Source: DASUNQ01 sp035536455 (lineage in GTDB: Bacteria > Acidobacteriota > Thermoanaerobaculia > Multivoradales > UBA5704). From it: a stretch of 64,000 bases of DNA. The notes below the pieces were generated by a model. The model was not told where the DNA came from. It made no database searches and saw nothing but the letters and a program-made list of their open reading frames with translations. A program made the translations under genes and the position numbers. The stretch's first letter is position 1; each line of letters opens with the position of its first letter. Below are positions 54,166 through 64,000 of the stretch, piece after piece. The stretch covers positions 51,136 to 115,135 of the forward strand of contig DATLOC010000027.1 of the NCBI GenBank assembly GCA_035536455.1. The letters are read 5' to 3'.

Positions 54166-54240
54166 TGGCTCCTGGGGAGGGATTTGAACCCCCGACCAAT
54201 CGGTTAACAGCCGATCGCTCTACCACTGAGCTACCCAGGA
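54166..54240 (-). tRNA. tRNA-Asn (anticodon GTT)
   Basis: 75 bases including an encoded CCA. The cloverleaf closes fully: acceptor TCCTGGG/CCCAGGA, D arm GCTC/GAGC, anticodon arm ATCGG CTGTTAA CCGAT, and T arm GGGGG TTCAAAT CCCTC (one G-U pair). Anticodon GTT reads Asn codons. Confidence 0.97.
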
Positions 54241-54254
54241 GTGTGGCCCGACTC

Positions 54255-54290
54255 CCGCGCGCTCCGTAGCGCGCGGGGCAGGGGATTGTA
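54255..54290 (-). promoter_or_regulatory. Likely tRNA-Asn promoter and leader hairpin
   Basis: On the minus strand TACAAT (54290-54285) is a good -10 element; the -35 is weak (TTACGC, 16 bases upstream). Just downstream, 54255-54278 forms a perfect 10-bp stem (CCCGCGCGCT with AGCGCGCGGG) in the leader, ahead of the mature tRNA end. Confidence 0.5.
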
Positions 54291-54308
54291 CCGCAGGGCG
54301 GCGCGGGC

Positions 54309-54345
54309 GTAAGGCGCGAAGGCTTTCGCGCCGGGCTCCAATCAA
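54309..54345. repeat. Palindromic dispersed repeat, copy 3
   Basis: 37 bases matching copies 1 and 2 with a few changes: the palindrome (54313-54332) reads GGCGCGAAGGCTTTCGCGCC, exactly the reverse complement of the palindrome in copy 1, followed by GGGCTCCAATCAA. It lies between the rpoD end and the tRNA-Asn promoter, in non-coding DNA. Confidence 0.9.
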
Positions 54346-54347
54346 TT

Positions 54348-54388
54348 CTAGGAGTGCTTTCCGTTGCGCGACCAGCGCAAACGGACTC

Positions 54389-54392
<4 letters not shown>
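54348..54392 (-). terminator. Hairpin at the end of rpoD
   Basis: Outer arms CTAGGAGT and ACTCCTAG, inner arms TCCGTTGCGC and GCGCAAACGGA (one bulge), loop of 5. It includes the rpoD stop codon. No T-run follows, so it may be a processing or stability hairpin and not a classical terminator. Confidence 0.5.
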
Positions 54393-56097
<1,705 letters not shown>

Positions 56098-56101
<4 letters not shown>

Positions 56102-57903
56102 ATGGTCCTCCTGGTCGAGCCCGCGTGCAGGACACGGCTCAGACCGGTCTTCTCGCGCAAGAGGCTCTCGAGGCGCGGCTCATCCCCGAGGCGCTGCGCC
56201 TCGTCGATCTCGGACGACAGTTCCCGCAGTCGTTGCCGGCGCCAGCGGCGCTCCAGCTTGTCGAGGGACTCTCCCAGGCCAGGTTTGCCAGGGTTAAACT
56301 CCCCTTCTAACAGAACCTGCGCCACCCGGTCAATCGCTCGTCCCTCCGAGCCAAGTGCCGCCAGGACCGCCCGCGCCTCCGGGGGGGAGCCCTCTCCCTC
56401 CCCGTATAGAGTGCGGAAAGCGCGGTAAATATTCCTGCAATCGGCGTCGAAAAAGACCTCCGGAGGGGGCAGATCGGCAGGGGGCGGGAGCGGCTCGCCG
56501 CCGGCGGCGGAAAGCAGGCGGGCGAGGACCTCCTCCTCCAGCGTCCGCACCAGGCGCTGGGCCGGGGCGGCGGGGGCCGCGGCGCCGGCGCCGGGCCGCT
56601 GGCCGGCCGGACGGTCGCCGGCCCCCTCCAGGCGGCGGGCGAGCATCTCGGGCGGCACCCGCAGCCGCTCGGCGGCCAGCCGGGCGTAAGCGAAGCGGAG
56701 GATGGCGTCGGGGATCGGCCGCAGCAGCTCCGTGACCTCGCGGGCGGCCTTGGCCTGGAGGCGCGGCTCGCGGGCGGCCCCGGCCGGAACTAGCCGCTCG
56801 AGCTCCAGGGCGACGGCGTCGGGGGCCTTCTCGAAGGCGGCGCGCACCGCCGCCTCCCCCTCGGCGAGCCGCAGCGAGTCCGGGTCGTGGCCGGCGGGGA
56901 AGCGGGCGCGGCGGGCGCCCAGCCCCTCGGCCAGGAGGAGCGGCAGGGCCCGCAGGTGCGCGGCCTCCCCCGCGCGGTCCCCGTCGTAGCCCACGACGAC
57001 CTCCTCGGCGTAGCGCGCCAGGAGCCGCGCCTGCTCGGGTGTCAGCGCCGTGCCCATGCCGGCGACCGCGCCCTCGACCCCTGCCGCCACCGTCCCCAGG
57101 ACGTCGAAGTACCCCTCGACGAGGTAGGCACGGCCGGTCTCGCGGATGGCGCGCTTGGCCTGGTGCAGGCCGTAGAGGAGGGTCCCCTTGTGGAAGCTCT
57201 CGGTCTCGGCGGTGTTCAGGTACTTCGCCTTGTCGTCGCCGAGCGCCCGGCCGCCGAAGCCGACCAGCCGCCCCGAGGCGTTGTGGATCGGGAACATCAG
57301 GCGGTGGCGGAAGCGGTCGTAGAGCTCGCCGCGCTCGCTCTTGGCGATGAGGCCGGCGGCCTCCAGGTCGGCGGCCGGGACGCGGCGCTCCAGGGCCTGC
57401 TGGAGGGCGTGCCAGGAGTCGGGCGCGTAGCCGACGCCGAAGCGGGCTGCGAGCTCGCGCGAAACCTTGCGGCTTTCGAGGTACTTCTGCGCCGGCGGGT
57501 GCTGCTCGAGCTGCTCGGCGAAGAACTCGGCGGCGGCCGTCAGCGCCCCTTCGAGGTCGCGCTCGGGTCGGCCGCCGCGGCGGCGCTCGCCGCGGGCGGG
57601 GAGCGGGATGCCGTAGCGGCCGGCGAGGCTCTCGATGGCGGCGGGGAAGTCGTCGCCGGAGAGCAGCATGTGGAGCTTGATGGCGTCGCCGCCCTGGCCG
57701 CAGCCGAAGCAGTAGAAGAGGCCCTGCACGGGGTCGACGCTGAAGGAGGGGGTCTTCTCCTTGTGCAGCGGGCAGAGCCCCTGGAAGCGGCGGCCGGACT
57801 TGCGCAGCCGGGTGTGCTCGGAGGCGAGCGCGACGACGTCCACGGCGTCGCGCACGGCCTGGACGAGCTGCGGGGTGATCTGGACGTTGCCTAGGCCGGG
57901 CAT
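56098..57903 (-). CDS. dnaG: DNA primase
   Basis: 601 residues. Zinc-binding CHC2 domain (Cys44, His47, Cys65, Cys68 in CPLHKEKTPSF and FYCFGCGQGGD), the catalytic TOPRIM core (YLVEGYFDV, VVGYDGDRAG), and a C-terminal helical part that should bind the DnaB helicase. It makes RNA primers for replication. It lies 46 bases after mutS2, with the rpoD start overlapping its stop. Confidence 0.96.
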
Positions 57904-57949
57904 CGCTGCCTCAGTTAGACGCAGTAGCGCCGCGGATCATGGCATGCGG

Positions 57950-60352
<2,403 letters not shown>

Positions 60353-60358
60353 CGCCTG

Positions 60359-60395
60359 AAAAAGCGAACGGGAGCGGGCGTGACCCCGCTCCCGT
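60359..60395 (-). terminator. Intrinsic terminator after rpsU
   Basis: On the minus strand, ACGGGAGCGGG pairs with CCCGCTCCCGT around a short loop, followed by TCGC and five T. It ends 7 bases before the mutS2 start, so mutS2-dnaG-rpoD must be transcribed by read-through or from another promoter. Confidence 0.85.
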
Positions 60396-60424
60396 CGTGT
60401 TGCGCCTCGTCTGGGGGGCCTAGG

Positions 60425-60634
60425 TCAGGCCAGACCCTGGCGGCGCTCCTCCGCGAGCTTGCGCAACGCCTTCTTGCGGGCCTGTACGGTCTTCCGCTTG
60501 CGCTTGACGGAGGGCTTCTCGAAGTGCTGGCGCTTGCGCAACTCGGTCAGGATTCCGGACTTCTCGACCTTGCGCTTGAAGCGACGCAGCGCGTTCTCGA
60601 AGCTCTCCTCTTCGCGCACGTGCACTACCGGCAT
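60425..60634 (-). CDS. rpsU: 30S ribosomal protein S21
   Basis: 69 residues, rich in Lys and Arg, starting MPVVHVREEESFENALRRFK. I chose ATG 60634 because GAGAGGTGA lies upstream and it is the conserved S21 start; an upstream ATG at 60691 would add an unrelated tail. S21 takes part in start-site selection on the 30S subunit. It is followed by a strong terminator and preceded by its own promoter. Confidence 0.96.
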   Translation of the reverse strand: MPVVHVREEESFENALRRFKRKVEKSGILTELRKRQHFEKPSVKRKRKTVQARKKALRKLAEERRQGLA

Positions 60635-60710
60635 TCGCTGATCACCTCTCTTCTCTGGGGCCTTGGGGTGGCATCTCGACCGGGGGGCCATGCCCGGGCA
60701 GTAAGGGGGG

Positions 60711-60739
60711 ATTCTCGCCCGCGGGGCGGGGGGGCGTCA
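60711..60739 (-). promoter_or_regulatory. Predicted sigma-70 promoter of rpsU
   Basis: On the minus strand: -35 TTGACG (60739-60734), spacer of 17, -10 GAGAAT (60716-60711). The leader to the rpsU ATG is about 70 bases. The 21-bp repeat array ends 10 bases upstream of the -35. Confidence 0.55.
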
Positions 60740-60748
60740 AGCCGTGGG

Positions 60749-61000
60749 GGAATCTATCTCCGGGTGCAGGAGATCTATCTCCGGGCCCTCGGGATAGATC
60801 CCGGACGGCTGAAGATCTATCTCCAGGCCCGGGAGATCTATCTCCGGCGCTTGGAGATACATCTCCGGGTCCTCGGGATAGATCCCGGACGGTTGGAGAT
60901 AGATCTCGAGGCCCTGGAGATAGATCTCCGGCGAGTGGAGATACATCTCCGGCGCCCGGAGATCTATCTCGTGGTGCAAAAGATAAATCCCGGGGTGCAC
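60749..61000. repeat. Tandem array of twelve 21-bp palindromic units
   Basis: Twelve units of exactly 21 bases; typical core GGAGATCTATCTCC or GGGATAGATCCC, each itself an inverted repeat, with variable GC-rich joints. Two near-identical unit triplets (60770-60832 and 60854-60916) suggest a higher-order duplication. Being 21 bases long, the array stays open on both strands as seven-residue repeats of the type PEIDLQ. Irregular remnants extend to about 61020. It fills the gap between a lipoprotein gene and the rpsU promoter. Confidence 0.92.
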
Positions 61001-61027
61001 TGGAGAACATCTCCCGGTCTCGGGGGC

Positions 61028-61840
61028 TTAGCTGGTGGCGGCGGCGCGGGAGCGGCGGGGGGTCGGGGCCGGCCGGGCGGGGGCGGCGGGCCGTCCTTGA
61101 GGCTTCGCCGGTACAGCTTCGAAGTCGAGCTGGTAGACCTTGAGCGCCGGGGCCGGCGGCGGGTCGGCGGACTTGGCGAACCAGACCGCGGCGGCCGAGC
61201 CGGCGGCGTCCTTGGGGTAGAACCAGGCGACCACCCCGCGGCTGGCCCCCTTGCCGGCGTACTCGCGGACGTTGTGCGGGTTGGGGGCGCCCAAGAGGGC
61301 GCGCACCTCCTCGCCGCTCATCCCGGCCTTGACCTGGTCGAAGCGGGCGCGGGTCATGAAGCGGCTGCGCTCGAGCCGCTTCACCTCGGCCGCGAGGCGC
61401 GGGTTGCCCGGGTCCACCAGCAGGGCGCCGCGCAGGATCTCGAGCGCCCGCCGGTAGTCCCCCCCCTCCTCGATGTACTCGCGGGCGACGCGGATGTCCT
61501 CGTCGCTGCGCAGGCGGAGCGCCTGGCGCTGGCGCGCCGTGAGCGGCTCGCCCTGGCGGGGCGGGTCGGAGTTGATGAAATCGGCGAGGCGGCGGTCGAG
61601 CTCCTGGGCGGCGAGGTCGATCTGCGCCGCCAGGACGCCCGGGTCCTTGGCTTTGCTTTCGGCCAACCGCGCGCGCTGGGCGTCCAGATCCTGCTTGGTG
61701 GCGGTGATCCAGCGCCACTCGGCCTCGCGGGCGGCGGCGAGCGCGCTCGCCTCGGTCTCCTCGGGTCCCCGCGCGCATCCCGCAGCGAGGAGGACCGCCA
61801 GCGCGCCCGCGCGCAACGCTCTCGAAACACCTCTGCGCAT
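61028..61840 (-). CDS. BamE/SmpA-like lipoprotein with helical region
   Basis: 270 residues from ATG 61840, which has AGGAGGTC upstream. Signal peptide with lipobox LLAAGC. The middle (about 25-150) is helical with one TPR-like pair (YRRALEILRGALLVDPGNPR). Residues about 165-235 resemble the SmpA/OmlA (BamE) domain: FDQVKAGMSGEEVRALLGAP, followed by strands and VVAWFYPKD. The C-terminus is a Pro/Ala/Arg-rich tail. BamE belongs to the outer-membrane assembly machine, but this larger protein may only share the fold. Confidence 0.8.
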   Translation of the reverse strand: MRRGVSRALRAGALAVLLAAGCARGPEETEASALAAAREAEWRWITATKQDLDAQRARLAESKAKDPGVLAAQIDLAAQELDRRLADFINSDPPRQGEPLTARQRQALRLRSDEDIRVAREYIEEGGDYRRALEILRGALLVDPGNPRLAAEVKRLERSRFMTRARFDQVKAGMSGEEVRALLGAPNPHNVREYAGKGASRGVVAWFYPKDAAGSAAAVWFAKSADPPPAPALKVYQLDFEAVPAKPQGRPAAPARPAPTPRRSRAAATS

Positions 61841-61895
61841 CCTGCGACCTCCTACAACGCGCGCGGCGGCGAAAGGTAGCACGGCGGTCGAAGAC

Positions 61896-61924
61896 TGGAC
61901 AACCGCTCCCCCCTCCCGAATAAT
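61896..61924 (+). promoter_or_regulatory. Predicted sigma-70 promoter of the E/A/P-rich protein gene
   Basis: -35 TGGACA (61896-61901), spacer of 17, -10 AATAAT (61919-61924); each hexamer matches five of six consensus bases. The start of transcription would be near 61931, 30 bases before the ATG. Confidence 0.7.
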
Positions 61925-61960
61925 CTCCTCTTTCTCCACCCCAGGCGCGGGAGCCGGACG

Positions 61961-63832
61961 ATGCCGTTTAGCGAGAGAGTCGAGGAGCTGGACCGCGAGA
62001 TCCGCAGCACGGTCGCGCGCGCCTTCACCGAGCTGCGCGACGAGCTGGCGGAGCGGTTCCGCCGCTCGCACGAGGACCTGCTCCTCCACCTCGAAGAGCG
62101 CGAGCCCACCCTGCCGGACGAGCTGCTCAGCCTCTCCGAGCTCGCGCCCATCGCCGCGCAGGAGGCCGAGACCGCCCGCCGCGCCGCCTTCGCCGAGCTG
62201 CGCGACGGTCTCGCCGCGCTCGATCACGCCCGCTCGCAGGCCGACGTCCTGGCGGCGCTGCTCGAGGCGGCAGGCCGCTACGCCTCGCGCTCCCTTCTCC
62301 TCTTGACCCGCGCCGGCGAGCTGCGCGGCTGGGGCGGCCGCGGCTTCGGCGACGAGGCGGCGGTGCGCGCCCTCGGCCTGCCGCTGCCCGAGGGCGGTCC
62401 CTGGGCGACGCTCGCCGGCGGCGACGGCACGGTGCCGCTGACCGCGCCGCAGTGCGCCGAGCTGTGCAGCCGGCTCGAGAGCGAGCTGCCGCGCGACGGC
62501 GTGCTGGTGCCGCTCGTCCTGCGCGACCGCGTCGCGGCGGCGCTCTACGCCGACCGCACCGGCGGCGACGAGCTGCTGCTGGAGCCGCTCCAGGCGCTGG
62601 TCTACGCGGCGGCCCAGGCGATCGAGTCCCTCCCCTTCCGCGAGCGTGGCTCGACGGCGACGCTGCACCTCGCCGTGGTCGAGGCGCCGCCCGAGGCCGC
62701 GCCGGTCGAGGAAGCGGCGGAGGAGCCCCCGGCCGCGGCCGGCGAGCCCGGGGCCGCGCCGGAAGCCCCGCCGGCGGTCGAGGGGATGATCGCCGCCGAA
62801 GCGGAGCCGGCGGTGCCCGAGACCGCCCCGGAGCCGGGCGCGGCAGCGCCCGCGGACGAGGCGCCCTGGGGCGAGGAGCGTTGGGAAGACGAGCCGGCCA
62901 TCGCCTCGACCGAAGCCGCGGTGGTGGCGGCCGAGACCGGCGCCTGGCAGGCCGAGGCCGCGCGCGAGACGCCCGAGGCGGCCGCCGAGACGGCGCCCTG
63001 GGCGGTCGTGCCGCCGCCGAGCGCCGCCGCGGAGGCGGCCCCGGTCTGGGGCGAGTCGCTCGAGGAGGACGAGACGGCCGGCATGACGCCGTCGCTCGAC
63101 GACACCGCCGCCATCTCCGGCTCCCCGCTCGAGGACGCCGGGGCCGGCTCCTGGCGGCTGGAGGACGAGGGGCTGGCCGCGGTCGCCGAACCCCCCGCAC
63201 CGGAGCCGGCGCCCGAGACGCCCGAGACGACCGTCGAGAGCTGGCGCTCGGCCCCCACCGCCGCCTGGCAGCTCCCGCGCTACCGGGAGCCGGCGGCCGA
63301 GCCGGTCGAGCCCGCCGTGTCGGCCGCGGAAGCGGCCCCGGAGCCGCTCGGCGCCCAGGAGGCCGAGGCGCCCGCGGCCCAGAGCCAGGAGACGGTGATG
63401 TTGCGCGCCCCGGTGACCGAGCCGGTCCCCTCGCCCTATGGCGGACCGGCCGCCGCGCCGCCGCCGCCGGGCCCGGCCCAGACCGTCCGCATCGCGGCCT
63501 TCGGCGGCGAGGTGCAGCCGCCGCAGGACGTCGAGGGCCCGGGCTGGGCGTTCGCCACCGCCCGGATCCCCACGTCCGGCGTCGACGCGCACGAGGAGGC
63601 GCGGCGGCTGGCGCGGCTGCTGGTCTCGGAGATCAAGCTCTACAACGAGGAGCAGGTCGAGGAAGGGCGCCGCAACCGCGACCTCTATGAGCGGCTCAAG
63701 GACGATATCGACCGCTCACGCCAGCTTTACGAGGAGCGGGTGGACCCGAGGATCCTCAACTCCACCGACTACTTCTACCAGGAGCTGGTGCGCATCCTGG
63801 CCGCGGGCGACTCGCGGGCGCTGGGGATCTGA
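61961..63832 (+). CDS. Protein with coiled N-terminus, GAF-like domain and E/A/P-rich linker
   Basis: 623 residues of unknown function. The first 90 residues are charged and helical (VEELDREIRSTVARAFTELR). A GAF-like domain follows (about 90-225, DGVLVPLVLRDRVAAALYAD). Residues about 230-530 are low complexity, rich in Glu, Ala and Pro and probably disordered. The last 85 residues are again ordered (RRLARLLVSEIKLYNEEQVE, then DIDRSRQLYEERV) and look like the most conserved part. Without membrane segments it is cytosolic. It may be a scaffold or sensor. Confidence 0.78.
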   Translation: MPFSERVEELDREIRSTVARAFTELRDELAERFRRSHEDLLLHLEEREPTLPDELLSLSELAPIAAQEAETARRAAFAELRDGLAALDHARSQADVLAALLEAAGRYASRSLLLLTRAGELRGWGGRGFGDEAAVRALGLPLPEGGPWATLAGGDGTVPLTAPQCAELCSRLESELPRDGVLVPLVLRDRVAAALYADRTGGDELLLEPLQALVYAAAQAIESLPFRERGSTATLHLAVVEAPPEAAPVEEAAEEPPAAAGEPGAAPEAPPAVEGMIAAEAEPAVPETAPEPGAAAPADEAPWGEERWEDEPAIASTEAAVVAAETGAWQAEAARETPEAAAETAPWAVVPPPSAAAEAAPVWGESLEEDETAGMTPSLDDTAAISGSPLEDAGAGSWRLEDEGLAAVAEPPAPEPAPETPETTVESWRSAPTAAWQLPRYREPAAEPVEPAVSAAEAAPEPLGAQEAEAPAAQSQETVMLRAPVTEPVPSPYGGPAAAPPPPGPAQTVRIAAFGGEVQPPQDVEGPGWAFATARIPTSGVDAHEEARRLARLLVSEIKLYNEEQVEEGRRNRDLYERLKDDIDRSRQLYEERVDPRILNSTDYFYQELVRILAAGDSRALGI

Positions 63833-63880
63833 CCGCAGTCGTTCGGGAATCGACGTCTGCAGTAAGGAGTTGATGTTGCC

Positions 63881-64000
63881 GTGAGCCGTGTCGTCGTACG
63901 CCGGAAGCTCCTCCCCCTCGCCATCCCGATCCTCGTTCCCCTGCTGCTGGGCGCGGCCAGCCGCCCGCCCGAGCCGGCGGCGCCCGCCGGCGCCCCGCGC
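63881..64000 (+). CDS. Start of an exported protein, cut by the right edge
   Basis: 40 codons from GTG 63881 to the edge. AAGGAG at 63864-63869 serves as ribosome site. The product begins with basic residues and a clear hydrophobic core (LLPLAIPILVPLLLGAA), then a Pro/Ala-rich stretch: a signal peptide followed by a flexible region. It is probably co-transcribed with the preceding gene, 48 bases away. The family cannot be told. Confidence 0.65.
   Translation, partial: MSRVVVRRKLLPLAIPILVPLLLGAASRPPEPAAPAGAPR

Noticed and set aside
60737..61000. A 87-residue heptad-repeat protein on the minus strand over the 21-bp array
   Set aside because: The array is open on both strands simply because its period is a multiple of three and it has no stop codons. 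The GTG start has no ribosome site, so I list it as a repeat and leave coding as an open question.
60749..61000. CRISPR array
   Set aside because: Units are 21 bases, palindromic and directly joined, without constant-length unique spacers, and no cas gene is near.

Overview
The window is about 70% GC or more almost throughout and has about 45 genes packed tightly on both strands. Several genes encode lipoproteins, a surface metallopeptidase with a possible barrel end, and a BamE-like protein, so the cell has two membranes. The gene set fits a member of the Acidobacteriota, perhaps Thermoanaerobaculia-like: ATP-type PEP carboxykinase, PAS-GGDEF-EAL proteins, a tricorn-type protease homologue, CHAT/caspase clusters with an ECF sigma factor, and rpsU-mutS2-dnaG-rpoD in one line. 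That placement is inference from gene content; no 16S or other marker was compared.

Layout. 1-625: start of a multi-pass membrane protein running off the left edge, in lower-GC DNA. 716-22063: an accessory-looking locus. It holds two CHAT proteases with TPR-like regions, two caspase-like proteases, two von Willebrand A (vWA) proteins, a tubulin/FtsZ-like GTPase, an ECF sigma factor with a membrane-bound putative anti-sigma partner, a membrane coiled-coil protein and two unknown proteins. Almost every product carries an export signal except the tubulin-like GTPase. One vWA protein has two membrane segments flanking a predicted cytoplasmic loop and could link the two sides. This is the best candidate here for an undescribed system.

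22102-30692: alpha/beta hydrolase, ABC-2 exporter pair, stand-alone NFACT-R protein, DinB-like protein, RecQ-type helicase, flippase-like membrane protein, PLP decarboxylase and CDGSH protein. 30685-40251: HExxH/beta-propeller surface protein, thiI, and two PAS-GGDEF-EAL c-di-GMP proteins. 40255-52089: pckA, M20 amidohydrolase, Rossmann protein, cold-shock gene with a leader terminator, TlpA-like protein, DinB-like protein, tricorn homologue, metallo-beta-lactamase-fold protein and AmrS-type radical SAM enzyme. 52334-64000: amidohydrolase, tRNA-Asn, the core run rpsU-mutS2-dnaG-rpoD (all on the minus strand), a BamE-like lipoprotein, an E/A/P-rich protein and the start of one more exported protein.

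Repeats are the second theme. A 37-38 bp palindromic element occurs three times (25171, 39537, 54309). One copy lies in frame inside an EAL domain and adds about a dozen residues; another supplies the stop codon of an ABC permease. There is also a 12-unit array of 21-bp palindromic repeats just upstream of the rpsU promoter, a 166-bp element with perfect 29-bp inverted ends, and a 30-bp inverted repeat between two converging genes.
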